Positions 1-6,773 of a stretch of DNA of 6,907 nucleotides are shown here, piece after piece. The DNA comes from Enteractinococcus sp. (GTDB lineage: Bacteria > Actinomycetota > Actinomycetes > Actinomycetales > Micrococcaceae): the NCBI GenBank assembly GCA_029267455.1, contig JAJUIX010000068.1:1-6907 (forward strand). The letters are read 5' to 3'. Made by a program: the position numbers and the translations under genes. Positions within the stretch are counted from its first letter, which is position 1. The number at the start of each line of letters is the position of its first letter. The notes beneath the pieces were generated by a model that was not told where the DNA came from, did not search any database, and saw only the letters and a program-made list of their open reading frames with translations.

Positions 1-6
1 CACAAC

Positions 7-35
7 CTGCAAACTGCCTGGCGAGCAGATAGAAT
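7..35 (+). promoter_or_regulatory. Probable thrS promoter
   Basis: TAGAAT at 30-35 matches five of six bases of the bacterial -10 consensus and the actinobacterial TAnnnT pattern. A weak -35 candidate, CTGCAA (7-12), lies 17 nt upstream and matches only three of six bases. Transcription would start near 41-43, giving a thrS leader of about 62 nt. The -10 call is seen in the sequence; promoter function is inferred. Confidence 0.5.
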
Positions 36-48
36 GGCGGATGGCTTA

Positions 49-71
49 TCGGTGGTCCAGTATGCCACCGA
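49..71 (+). other. Hairpin in the thrS 5' leader
   Basis: TCGGTGG (49-55) and CCACCGA (65-71) are perfect 7-bp arms, extended by one U-G pair (56/64), around a 7-nt loop. The hairpin lies between the inferred transcription start and the ribosome binding site (89-95). No T-run follows it, so it is not an obvious intrinsic terminator. I see no T-box signature (no TGGNACCGCG) in the 104 bases available. Its role is unknown; leader control of synthetase genes is common but unproven here. Confidence 0.45.
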
Positions 72-104
72 GTCATCAAGCCTGACACAAGGAGGAACTG
101 GCAC

Positions 105-2117
105 GTGGCCGAACCCAAAGAAATAACCATTACCGTAGACGACCAGAGCATCAAGGTCGCTGAAGGAACAACCGGCAATGACCTGTTCGGTGATGAAAAA
201 ACTACGGTAGTGATGAAGGTCGATGGTGTCCTACAGGATCTCTTCCGTGTCATCCCGGACGGTGCCACCGTGGAACGCGTCGACATCACTGACCAAGAAG
301 GCCTAGAAGTGCTGCGGCACTCCACTGCCCACGTGTTGGCCCAAGCCGTTCAAGAGTTGCACCCCGAAGCCAAGCTCGGCATTGGCCCGTATATCGAAGA
401 CGGCTTCTACTACGACTTTGACGTGGATGAGCCCTTCACTCCCGAAGATCTCAAGCAGATCCAAAAGCGTATGATGCGCATCGTCAAGGCCGGGCAAACC
501 TTCAACCGTCGCGCCGTCGACGAAGACCAGGCCCGGCAAGAGCTCGCCGATGAGCCCTATAAACTGCAACTGCTGGACCGTCAGCACGACGAAGAAGCTG
601 CAGCCGAAGGGGCAGCCGTTGAAATCGGTGCCGGAGAAATCACCATCTATGACAACCTCGACCGTAAAGGCGAGGTCGTGTGGAAAGATCTCTGCCGGGG
701 CCCACACATTCCGTCGACCAAACTCATCGCCAACGGTTTTGCACTCACCCGAGCAGCCGGTGCTTACTGGTTGGGTTCCGAAAACAACCCCCAACTGCAG
801 CGCATTTACGGCACCGCGTGGGCATCCAAAGATGATCTCGTCGCCTACCAGGAGCGCATCGCCGAAGCTGAACGGCGTGACCATCGCAAAATCGGTGCCG
901 AAATGGACCTGTTCTCCTTCCCGGACGAGCTGGGTTCAGGATTGCCCGTGTTTCACCCTAAAGGCGGGATCCTGCGCAAAGAGATGGAAGACTACTCGCG
1001 CCAGCGCCACGAAGAGGCCGGCTACGAGTTTGTCTACACTCCGCACATCACCAAGCAAAACCTGTATGAAACCTCAGGCCACCTCGAATGGTACGCCGAA
1101 GGTATGTTCCCTCCCATGCACATCGACGAAGTCCGGGACGAAGAAACCGGAGAGGTCACCCGCGCTGGGGCGGATTATTACCTGAAGCCGATGAACTGCC
1201 CCATGCACAATCTGATTTATGCCTCTCGGGGCCGTTCTTACCGCGAACTGCCGCTGCGACTTTTTGAGTTCGGCTCGGTCTACCGGTACGAAAAATCTGG
1301 CGTAGTCCACGGCCTTACTCGAGTTCGTGGCATGACCCAGGACGACGCGCATATTTACTGCACCGAAGACCAGATGAAATCTGAGCTCACCACAACGCTG
1401 CATTTCGTGTTGGATCTGCTCAAAGATTTTGGCCTGGAGGATTTCTATCTGGAACTGTCCTCCAAGGATCCAGAAAAATACGTTGGGAGCGATGAGGTCT
1501 GGGAAAACGCCACCCAAGTACTGGCTGAGGTCGCCGCTGAGTCAGGCCTGGAGCTTGTCAACGATCCAGGTGGCGCAGCCTTCTATGGCCCAAAGATCTC
1601 CATTCAGGCTCGTGATGCACTCGGTCGCACGTGGCAAATGTCCACCATCCAGCTGGACTTCAACTTGCCGGAACGCTTCGATCTGGAATACCAAGCAGCT
1701 GATGGCACCCGGCAACGACCGGTCATGATTCACCGCGCACTGTTTGGTTCGATCGAACGCTTCATGGGCGTGCTGACCGAACACTATGCCGGCGCTTTCC
1801 CCGCCTGGCTGGCACCAGAACAAGTCATCGCCGTCCCCGTGGCGGAAGCATTCAACGACTACCTGCAGGACATCGTTGACAAGCTCAAGGCACGCGGCGT
1901 TCGAGCACGCGTCGATACCTCGAGCGATCGGTTCCCCAAGAAGATCCGCACCGCCTCCAAACACAAGGCGCCCTTTGTGCTGATCGCCGGGGGAGAAGAC
2001 GCCGAAGCGAACGCCGTATCGTTCCGGTTCCGTGACGGTAGCCAGGATAACGGTGTGCCAGTCGATGAAGCCATCGAGCGAATCGTCACCGCAATCGAAC
2101 AACGTCAGCAGGTTTAA
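105..2117 (+). CDS. thrS: Threonine--tRNA ligase
   Basis: Threonyl-tRNA synthetase, a cytosolic class II enzyme that charges tRNA(Thr) using ATP. The protein is 670 aa. The order is an N-terminal TGS domain (about 1-62), an editing domain carrying HSTAH (H72, H76) plus C197 and H201 in CRGPH, the catalytic core, and a C-terminal anticodon-binding domain (about 570-665). The expected catalytic zinc ligands are present: C365 in MNCPMH, H416 in DDAHIYC and H543 in MIHRALFGS. Their spacing matches E. coli Cys334, His385 and His511. Class II motif 2 is visible around 385-415 ([12 protein letters not shown]). All editing and active-site residues are intact, so it should be a full-length proofreading enzyme. 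The GTG start at 105 is supported by AAGGAGG at 89-95, 9 nt upstream. The HIT gene follows after 6 nt and is probably co-transcribed. Confidence 0.98.
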   Translation: MAEPKEITITVDDQSIKVAEGTTGNDLFGDEKTTVVMKVDGVLQDLFRVIPDGATVERVDITDQEGLEVLRHSTAHVLAQAVQELHPEAKLGIGPYIEDGFYYDFDVDEPFTPEDLKQIQKRMMRIVKAGQTFNRRAVDEDQARQELADEPYKLQLLDRQHDEEAAAEGAAVEIGAGEITIYDNLDRKGEVVWKDLCRGPHIPSTKLIANGFALTRAAGAYWLGSENNPQLQRIYGTAWASKDDLVAYQERIAEAERRDHRKIGAEMDLFSFPDELGSGLPVFHPKGGILRKEMEDYSRQRHEEAGYEFVYTPHITKQNLYETSGHLEWYAEGMFPPMHIDEVRDEETGEVTRAGADYYLKPMNCPMHNLIYASRGRSYRELPLRLFEFGSVYRYEKSGVVHGLTRVRGMTQDDAHIYCTEDQMKSELTTTLHFVLDLLKDFGLEDFYLELSSKDPEKYVGSDEVWENATQVLAEVAAESGLELVNDPGGAAFYGPKISIQARDALGRTWQMSTIQLDFNLPERFDLEYQAADGTRQRPVMIHRALFGSIERFMGVLTEHYAGAFPAWLAPEQVIAVPVAEAFNDYLQDIVDKLKARGVRARVDTSSDRFPKKIRTASKHKAPFVLIAGGEDAEANAVSFRFRDGSQDNGVPVDEAIERIVTAIEQRQQV

Positions 2118-2123
2118 TCGGCC

Positions 2124-2735
2124 ATGGCAGACCGCAGTACAGATCACGATGCCGAAACCACCGATGATTTTGAATTAGCCGGAACGCCTGATGCTTTTGA
2201 ACGTCTCTGGACGCCCCATCGAATGGCCTACGTGTCGAAAGGTCAAAGCCAGGTCACCGATGAGGCGTCCTGCCCGTTCTGCACCGCTCCGGAACGTGAC
2301 GACGAGACTTCACTGATCGTCGCCCGGGGGACCACGTGTTACGTGCTGATGAACCTCTACCCATACAATCCGGGGCATTTGCTGGTGTGCCCCTACCGGC
2401 ATGTGCCAGACTATACGGATCTCACGGTAGAGGAGACCGCCGAGTTCGCGGAACTATCACAGATTGGCATGGAAGTACTACGCAACGTCTCCCAGGCTGC
2501 CGGCTTCAATCTAGGCATGAACCAAGGAAAAGCTGGCGGAGCAGGTATCTCTGCGCATCTGCATCAACACATCGTGCCACGTTGGGGCGGAGATGGGAAC
2601 TTTCTTCCCATCATCGCTCAGACGAAAAATGTCACCGGAACCATCGGGGAAATGCGGTCTATCATCGCAGAGGCTTGGGATACAGCAGCACAAAGCTTCC
2701 GTGAGAAACAGGCAGCGGTGAATGACAAAAGTTAG
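2124..2735 (+). CDS. HIT-family protein, probable Ap4A phosphorylase/hydrolase
   Basis: Histidine-triad (HIT) protein of 203 aa. The triad is HLHQHI (H145, H147, H149), where the central histidine of the family attacks the nucleotide phosphate. LYPYNPGHL (78-86) and VPRWGGDGNF (151-160) closely match the mycobacterial HIT protein encoded next to thrS (Rv2613c, an Ap4A phosphorylase, from memory). By homology it degrades diadenosine polyphosphates, which aminoacyl-tRNA synthetases make as side products, and this fits its place 6 nt after thrS. A CPFC pair (C50, C53) precedes the HIT fold and could bind zinc; I do not recall it in the mycobacterial protein. The ATG at 2124 has only a weak AGCAGG (2107-2112) upstream, so translation may depend on ribosomes finishing thrS. 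Phosphorylase versus hydrolase activity cannot be decided from sequence. Confidence 0.9.
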   Translation: MADRSTDHDAETTDDFELAGTPDAFERLWTPHRMAYVSKGQSQVTDEASCPFCTAPERDDETSLIVARGTTCYVLMNLYPYNPGHLLVCPYRHVPDYTDLTVEETAEFAELSQIGMEVLRNVSQAAGFNLGMNQGKAGGAGISAHLHQHIVPRWGGDGNFLPIIAQTKNVTGTIGEMRSIIAEAWDTAAQSFREKQAAVNDKS

Positions 2736-2761
2736 ACACGCCACAGGCTAGACTGGACAAT
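2733..2761 (+). promoter_or_regulatory. Possible promoter for the GPP34 gene
   Basis: TAGACA (2733-2738, five of six to the -35 consensus) and GACAAT (2756-2761, four of six to -10) are separated by exactly 17 nt. The -35 box overlaps the HIT gene stop codon. Transcription would begin near 2768, about 30 nt before the GPP34 start. The match is moderate; read-through from thrS-HIT is the alternative, since I find no terminator in the 63-bp gap. Confidence 0.3.
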
Positions 2762-2798
2762 TCCCCGCAAAGACACAAAAACCGGCCAGAATAGAGTC

Positions 2799-3503
2799 AT
2801 GATGTCATCACCTGGAGATACCGAGCAGCGGCCGTTGAATTTGGCAGAATACTACCTGCTGATGTGTCTTGATGATTCCGGAAAGCTACAAACGCAGCAA
2901 CACACGGTGCGGGTCGGGCTGGCAGGTGCCGTGCTAACAGATTTGGCTCGCCGTGGTTGTCTCTACGTCACGCGAGATGTAGTCATGGTGAACTCACGGC
3001 ATGAGGCCGAACTGGAACAGCCTCTGCATACTGTCCTACGAATCATCACCGAGTCCCCAGAGAATCAAGATGCTGAACAGTGGATCAATCGGTTCTCACG
3101 TCCTGCTCTGATGAATGCGGTGACCAAGGTTCTGGAGGTCCGCGAAGAAATCGTCGTCAGTAAGAAACGATTTTTAGGGATATTCCCGCGCACCCGCATG
3201 GTCCCTAGCGAGTCATATGGCCGTATGGATATGTATGTGCGGTTGCGGGCGACCCTCATGGGTCGCGATACTGCACTCGATGCCACCACTTGGCCGCTCA
3301 TTCAACTGCTGTATTCGACCGATGTTTTGACGCGTGTCTTCCCCGACATCCAACATAAAGATATCAAGGCTCGTTTGACAGAATTTCATGCCAAGGCCAA
3401 ACGTGAAGAACCAGCGATCGCTGAGTCGTTGCAGGCAGTAGAAAATGCTGTCGCCGAGGCGCTCACCGCCACGCGAGGTCAGGCTACCGGGATGCGCGGC
3501 TGA
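2799..3503 (+). CDS. GPP34 (GOLPH3/Vps74-like) family protein
   Basis: A 234-aa protein of the GPP34 family, the bacterial relatives of eukaryotic GOLPH3/Vps74, which bind phosphoinositides at the Golgi. Visible family features are an N-terminal LAEYYLLMCLDDSGKL block (15-30), a helix plus small strand ALRRG-type segment (LTDLARRGCLYV, 46-57), and the basic hydrophobic hairpin KKRFLGIFPRTR (122-133), which corresponds to the membrane/oligomerisation hairpin of the family. There is no signal peptide or transmembrane segment, so it is cytosolic or peripheral. Its bacterial role is not established, and I infer lipid or membrane association only from the family. The start is uncertain: ATGs at 2799 and 2802 are adjacent, and no clear Shine-Dalgarno precedes them. 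The C-terminal tail is helical and charged. The gene converges on ybaK with 4 bp between stop codons. Confidence 0.85.
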   Translation: MMSSPGDTEQRPLNLAEYYLLMCLDDSGKLQTQQHTVRVGLAGAVLTDLARRGCLYVTRDVVMVNSRHEAELEQPLHTVLRIITESPENQDAEQWINRFSRPALMNAVTKVLEVREEIVVSKKRFLGIFPRTRMVPSESYGRMDMYVRLRATLMGRDTALDATTWPLIQLLYSTDVLTRVFPDIQHKDIKARLTEFHAKAKREEPAIAESLQAVENAVAEALTATRGQATGMRG

Positions 3504-3507
3504 AACC

Positions 3508-3999
3508 CTAACGACGAATATCTGCGGTCTTTCCTTGGGTGAGCTCCACGAGATCGGGGACTTGAAGTTCTAGTGAAAGTCCGCGACGGCCGCCAGAAAC
3601 CCATATCGTTTGGTGATCCTGAGTCGACGAATCGAGAATAGTAGGCAGAACAGATTTCTGGCCCAGCGGAGAGATACCACCCAGCACATACCCGGTTTTA
3701 CGTTGCGCTACTTTCGGATCTGCCATTTCCACAGACTTCACATCGAGCGCTTTCGCCAGTCGTTTGAGATCCAACATGTGCGCCACCGCCAAGACGGCAT
3801 TGGCCAACCGTCCCTCAGGGGTGGTGACGATCAAAGTCTTATATAACCGGCCCGGATCAATCCCCAGTTTTTGAGCTGCTTCGTGACCATAACTATCGGT
3901 GGCGCTGTCATGATCGTATTCATAGACCCGGTGCCACACACCGGCAGAAGCGAGCGTAGCTAAGGCCGGTGTTGCAGCTTGAGACGCGCTGCGCTTCAT
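3508..3999 (-). CDS. ybaK: Cys-tRNA(Pro)/Cys-tRNA(Cys) deacylase, YbaK/EbsC family
   Basis: A 163-aa stand-alone trans-editing protein of the YbaK/ProRS-INS superfamily. In this family it hydrolyses Cys-tRNA(Pro), which prolyl-tRNA synthetase makes by mistake. Key signs are K54 in RLYKTLIV, the position of the conserved catalytic-site lysine of YbaK, the loop TGYVLGGISPLGQK (102-115), and GGRRGL (136-141) near the C-terminus. Length is normal for the family and nothing essential looks missing. The ATG overlaps the sufE stop codon as ATGA (3996-3999) and has no good Shine-Dalgarno of its own, so translation is probably coupled to sufE. The gene ends 4 bp from the stop of the opposing GPP34 gene. 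Confidence 0.93.
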   Translation of the reverse strand: MKRSASQAATPALATLASAGVWHRVYEYDHDSATDSYGHEAAQKLGIDPGRLYKTLIVTTPEGRLANAVLAVAHMLDLKRLAKALDVKSVEMADPKVAQRKTGYVLGGISPLGQKSVLPTILDSSTQDHQTIWVSGGRRGLSLELQVPDLVELTQGKTADIRR

Positions 4000-4436
4000 G
4001 ACAGGTGGGTGGTGATATTGCGTTTAATTCGACCAAGTAATGCACTCATACCGCGCAACCGCAGCGGAGTCAGCGCATTGGTTAAGCCCAACTTATTGGG
4101 TATGTCATCTGGCACAGCCAAGATCGCCGAGGCTCGTTGGCCTGATAGCCCTTCTACCAGCACGCCAGCAAATCCACGAGTCGTCGGTGCCTCTGGGGGA
4201 GCGGAAATAATGAGGGTGACGATCGGGTCTTCATCCTCAGAGTATTCCAGCGCCAAAAACAGGGGAGTCTGACACTCGGTGACCTGTTCCATTTCGTCTT
4301 CATGGCCGGCATAACGCTCCGGCGGTTCTGGCAGGTTATCCGAAAACTCCAGGAGTAGCTCGAGACGATCGGCCTCCGGCAAGTCTTGAAAGTCGGTTAT
4401 GATCTCATCGAGAACCTGTAAGGTCTGAGCAGGCAA
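3996..4436 (-). CDS. sufE: SufE-like Fe-S cluster assembly / persulfide carrier protein
   Basis: SufE-family protein, 146 aa from the start chosen here. SufE proteins accept persulfide sulfur on a cysteine and pass it on for Fe-S cluster building in the cytosol. The acceptor is C55 in TECQTP (compare E. coli SufE C51 in GCQS). Other family segments are LELLLEFSDNLP (25-36), the APTTRGFAG block (83-91) and LTPLRLRGMSALL (122-134), which parallels LTPSRSQGLEAM of E. coli. It closely resembles the mycobacterial SufE-like protein encoded beside sseA, as here. I chose the TTG at 4436 because AAAGGA (4443-4448) sits 6 nt upstream and the N-terminus then matches homologues. The longer ATG at 4472 has no Shine-Dalgarno and overlaps a -10 box. 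ybaK follows with an ATGA overlap. Confidence 0.9.
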   Translation of the reverse strand: MPAQTLQVLDEIITDFQDLPEADRLELLLEFSDNLPEPPERYAGHEDEMEQVTECQTPLFLALEYSEDEDPIVTLIISAPPEAPTTRGFAGVLVEGLSGQRASAILAVPDDIPNKLGLTNALTPLRLRGMSALLGRIKRNITTHLS

Positions 4437-4470
4437 GTGGGATCCTTTCGACGGCAATGATCCAACGTTC

Positions 4471-4492
4471 ATTCTAACGCGAATGCGCGTTA
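4471..4492 (-). promoter_or_regulatory. sufE promoter with overlapping 18-bp palindromic operator candidate
   Basis: On the minus strand TAGAAT (4476 to 4471) is a five-of-six -10 box. Overlapping its upstream edge is a perfect inverted repeat, TAACGCG (4475-4481) and CGCGTTA (4486-4492), with a 4-bp spacer. It fills most of the spacer between -10 and where a -35 would lie, and no good -35 is visible. That arrangement suits a dimeric transcription factor acting at the promoter. Transcription would start near 4464, giving a leader of about 28 nt before the TTG start. Which regulator binds is unknown. Confidence 0.5.
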
Positions 4493-4501
4493 AAATATTT
4501 C

Positions 4502-4529
4502 GCCGGTGTCGGAACCATCCGACACCGGC
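4502..4529 (-). terminator. Intrinsic terminator after sseA
   Basis: Perfect 11-bp GC-rich arms, GCCGGTGTCGG (4502-4512) and CCGACACCGGC (4519-4529), enclose a 6-nt loop. Read on the minus strand, the stem is followed by GAAATATTTTA, a T-rich tail, while the plus-strand side has none. It lies 18 bp past the sseA stop codon, so it terminates sseA transcripts. This makes sufE-ybaK a separate transcription unit. Confidence 0.85.
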
Positions 4530-4547
4530 ATCAGCATTTAATTCACA

Positions 4548-5441
4548 CTAGTTTGGCGCCTCACCGGGTTCTTCACCAACAACGATCGGCACGCCGACAC
4601 TGTTGCCCCATTCGGTCCATGAACCGTCATAGTTTCGAACCGATTCATAACCGAGCAAGTAGCGCAGCACAAACCAAGTGTGGGCGGAGCGCTCACCGAT
4701 ACGGCAATAGGCAATGACCTGGTCTGATTGTCCCAGGTTGGCCTCTTCGGTATAGAGCTTGGTCAGCTCCTCACGAGACTTGAATGTGCCATCTTCATTG
4801 GCAGCAGTAGCCCACGGGACGGACTCAGCCGTTGGAATGTGGCCCCCGCGCAGGGTACCTTCTTGTGGGTATCCTGCCATGTGCGTGGTTTCCCCGGTGT
4901 ACTCCGAATTCGAACGGACATCGATCAGTGGGAGCTTACCGATACTTTCCAAAACCTGGGCCTTGTTGGCGCGTTCGGTCGTGTCATCGCGCTGAACCAC
5001 CGGGTAGTCGCAAGTCTTGATCTCCGGGACATCGCGAGTGATCTCACGTCCTTCAGCAATCCACTTATCACGACCACCATTCATCAAACGCACATCTTCG
5101 TGACCATAGAGCGTAAAAACCCACAGCGCATAGGCGGCCCACCAGTTGGATTTATCGCCGTAGAAGACGACGGTGGTATCGCGACCGATGCCTTTTGAAG
5201 ATGCCATCTTGGCGAAAGCTTCGGGCCCGATGAAGTCGCGGGTGACTGGGTCGTTCAACTCGGTGTGCCAGTCAATTTTTACGGCTCCGGGAATGTGACC
5301 AGTCGAATACAACAGAGTATCTTCGTTCGATTCTAAGAGCACGACGTTCGGGTGATCTTTGTATTCGGCCACCCATTTTGTCGAGACGAGTTTTTCTGGG
5401 TGAGCATAGTCGGAAGGTTCCACGGGAACTGAGGTAGTCAT
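4548..5441 (-). CDS. sseA: Thiosulfate/3-mercaptopyruvate sulfurtransferase (two-domain rhodanese)
   Basis: A 297-aa tandem rhodanese. It moves sulfane sulfur from thiosulfate or 3-mercaptopyruvate to an acceptor thiol in the cytosol. The N-terminal domain (about 10-135) has [12 protein letters not shown] (48-59) but no catalytic cysteine, with YGDKSNWW (94-101) at that site. The C-terminal domain (about 160-290) carries the active-site loop CRIGER (C246 to R251). It ends in [10 protein letters not shown] (270-279). The sequence matches actinobacterial SseA closely. The choice of donor cannot be made firmly from the loop. I placed the start at the ATG at 5441 because homologues begin there; GAAAGG (5454-5459) lies 12 nt upstream, somewhat far. 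An in-frame GTG at 5486 would add 15 aa with no family similarity. sufE lies downstream beyond a terminator, suggesting linked function but separate transcription. Confidence 0.95.
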   Translation of the reverse strand: MTTSVPVEPSDYAHPEKLVSTKWVAEYKDHPNVVLLESNEDTLLYSTGHIPGAVKIDWHTELNDPVTRDFIGPEAFAKMASSKGIGRDTTVVFYGDKSNWWAAYALWVFTLYGHEDVRLMNGGRDKWIAEGREITRDVPEIKTCDYPVVQRDDTTERANKAQVLESIGKLPLIDVRSNSEYTGETTHMAGYPQEGTLRGGHIPTAESVPWATAANEDGTFKSREELTKLYTEEANLGQSDQVIAYCRIGERSAHTWFVLRYLLGYESVRNYDGSWTEWGNSVGVPIVVGEEPGEAPN

Positions 5442-5667
5442 GAAGCGGGAAGGCCTTTCATAGTGTTTGCCGTCAGAATATGACACGTATAGGTATTAAG
5501 GATACAAGCCCATGTGTTAATTGCCACCGCCCACGTCACACTACGACTTGTGTGCTCGCTTTTGAAGTAATAGTGCCGCCGTGGGGTCGTTGCGTTTTAG
5601 GATGTAGAGGTCAAGCACCTCCCTAGGTGCTTGTTACTATGCCGCAAACCAACGGATGGGATATAAC
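5442..5667. promoter_or_regulatory. Divergent regulatory region between sseA and zapE
   Basis: This stretch has no credible gene and should hold both promoters. For sseA (minus) the best pair is TTGTAT (5507-5502) and CATATT (5482-5477) with a long 19-nt spacer, so it is weak. For zapE (plus) there are two -10 candidates: TAGGAT (5598-5603) and TACTAT (5635-5640). Neither has a good -35. A short dyad, CACAC (5537-5541) and GTGTG (5550-5554), and the longer palindrome at 5612-5633 are possible protein-binding sites. Confidence 0.4.
5612..5633 (+). promoter_or_regulatory. 22-bp perfect palindrome/hairpin upstream of zapE
   Basis: CAAGCACCT (5612-5620) and AGGTGCTTG (5625-5633) are perfect 9-bp arms around CCCT. 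No T-run follows, so it is a poor terminator. It sits immediately before TACTAT (5635-5640), where an operator would overlap the -35 to -10 interval. If transcription instead starts downstream of TAGGAT (5598-5603), it is an RNA hairpin at the 5' end of the zapE leader. A competing 5-bp helix, GAGGT (5607-5611) with ACCTC (5617-5621), shares its left arm. Confidence 0.5.
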
Positions 5668-6765
5668 GTGACTGAAATCGTAGCTCTGTCGGAGCGAAAC
5701 CCTCAGGTTTCCTCCGAAGAACTTCTGGCGGGATTCCACCCGTCATACCGTTTCGGTGAAGTATCTTTCGATACCTATATTCCCGATCCAGCACACCCCT
5801 CGCAAGCGGCAGCTGTAGAGCGGCTGCGCGAATTTGCGGCCACCATGAAATCAGCAAAGAAGTCCGGTGGGTTCTTCTCGCTGTTTAAGCGTAGAGGCGA
5901 GAAACAGAAAAACGGCAACGGGCAGCCCAACGGCCTGTATTTAGACGGTGGTTTCGGCGTGGGTAAGACCCACCTGCTGGCATCGCTATGGCACGCAGCT
6001 CCCGGCCCAAAGGCCTTTGGCACCTTCGTCGAGTACACCAATCTCGTCGGAGCCTTAAGCTTCACCACGACCGTCGAGGTACTCAAGAAATACACGCTGG
6101 TGTGTATCGACGAGTTCGAACTCGATGATCCAGGGGATACGGTCTTGATGTCTCGGCTGATGCGAGAACTCTCCGACGCCGGGGTCAAATTAGCTGCCAC
6201 CTCGAATACCCTGCCCGGAGCGCTGGGGGAGGGGCGGTTTGCAGCACAAGACTTCAAACGCGAAATCCAAGTCTTAGCCGACCAGTTCGAAACGATCCGT
6301 ATCGATGGCGAAGACTACCGCCATCGTGGGTTAGAGCGAGCACCAGAGCCGGTTGCGGTGGGCACCGAATTAGAGACTGCACAGACAAACTTCCCCAATG
6401 ATGAGGTCTTTGCGTTTGATGACTGGAGCGCGCTAACCAAAAACTTGTCACGGGTACATCCATCGCGGTACCGCGAGATGGTCAAAGATATCGATGTGTT
6501 GGTGCTCAGTAACGTCACAACGATCACCGAACAGGCCATGGCGTTACGTTTTGTCGTGTTAGCAGACCGGTTATATGACAAAGACGTTCCGGTGGTAGCT
6601 TCTGGCGTACCGTTCGAAGAACTCTTTACGGAAGACATGATGGCCGGTGGTTACATGAAAAAATACTTCCGAACAGTCTCGCGCATGACCGCTCTGGCAC
6701 GTGAAGGGCATCAGGGAGAAAAAGCCCTGGAAGTTACGCCGAACACCGGTTCGAAACAATCCTGA
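5668..6765 (+). CDS. zapE: Cell division protein ZapE / AFG1-like ATPase
   Basis: A 365-aa P-loop ATPase of the ZapE/AFG1 family. In E. coli ZapE associates with the division ring; the mitochondrial relatives act in protein quality control. The role in actinobacteria is less clear. Walker A is GGFGVGKTH (94-102), Walker B is LVCIDEFEL (144-152) with D148 and E149, a sensor-1-like TSNT follows at 178-181, and the family motif GEDYRHR is near 214-220. A basic, glycine-rich linker (about 62-88) precedes the P-loop. The C-terminal segment holds the conserved RYREM and FRTVSRM regions. There are no membrane segments. I prefer the GTG at 5668, since GGATGGGA (5654-5661) is 6 nt upstream. The ATG at 5656, 4 codons earlier, lies inside that ribosome-binding sequence. 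The gene is monocistronic as far as the window shows. Confidence 0.92.
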   Translation: MTEIVALSERNPQVSSEELLAGFHPSYRFGEVSFDTYIPDPAHPSQAAAVERLREFAATMKSAKKSGGFFSLFKRRGEKQKNGNGQPNGLYLDGGFGVGKTHLLASLWHAAPGPKAFGTFVEYTNLVGALSFTTTVEVLKKYTLVCIDEFELDDPGDTVLMSRLMRELSDAGVKLAATSNTLPGALGEGRFAAQDFKREIQVLADQFETIRIDGEDYRHRGLERAPEPVAVGTELETAQTNFPNDEVFAFDDWSALTKNLSRVHPSRYREMVKDIDVLVLSNVTTITEQAMALRFVVLADRLYDKDVPVVASGVPFEELFTEDMMAGGYMKKYFRTVSRMTALAREGHQGEKALEVTPNTGSKQS

Positions 6766-6773
6766 ACTCGTAC

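Noticed and set aside
49..75. T-box leader for thrS, prompted by GGTGG and CCACC elements
   Set aside because: The bases only form a simple hairpin. The T-box TGGNACCGCG bulge, the specifier loop and a terminator are absent, and the leader is too short at about 62 nt.
34..126. 30-codon frame from ATG 34, overlapping the thrS start and containing four threonine codons
   Set aside because: The ATG lies inside the -10 box, so it would not be in the transcript, and there is no ribosome binding site. The threonine codons look incidental.
303..884. 193-codon open frame on the minus strand inside thrS
   Set aside because: It is fully antisense to a gene with complete thrS motifs. The translation has no recognisable domain and there is no ribosome binding site of note. 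The same applies to 1074-1517 and 1542-2147 on the minus strand.
4502..4529. Bidirectional terminator or operator role for the 11-bp hairpin
   Set aside because: Only the minus-strand side has a T-rich tail, and no plus-strand gene ends nearby, so a one-way sseA terminator explains it.
4728..5198. 156-codon open frame on the plus strand inside sseA
   Set aside because: It is a shadow of the rhodanese gene, which has its active-site loop and full family length on the other strand. No domain is recognisable in the shadow frame.
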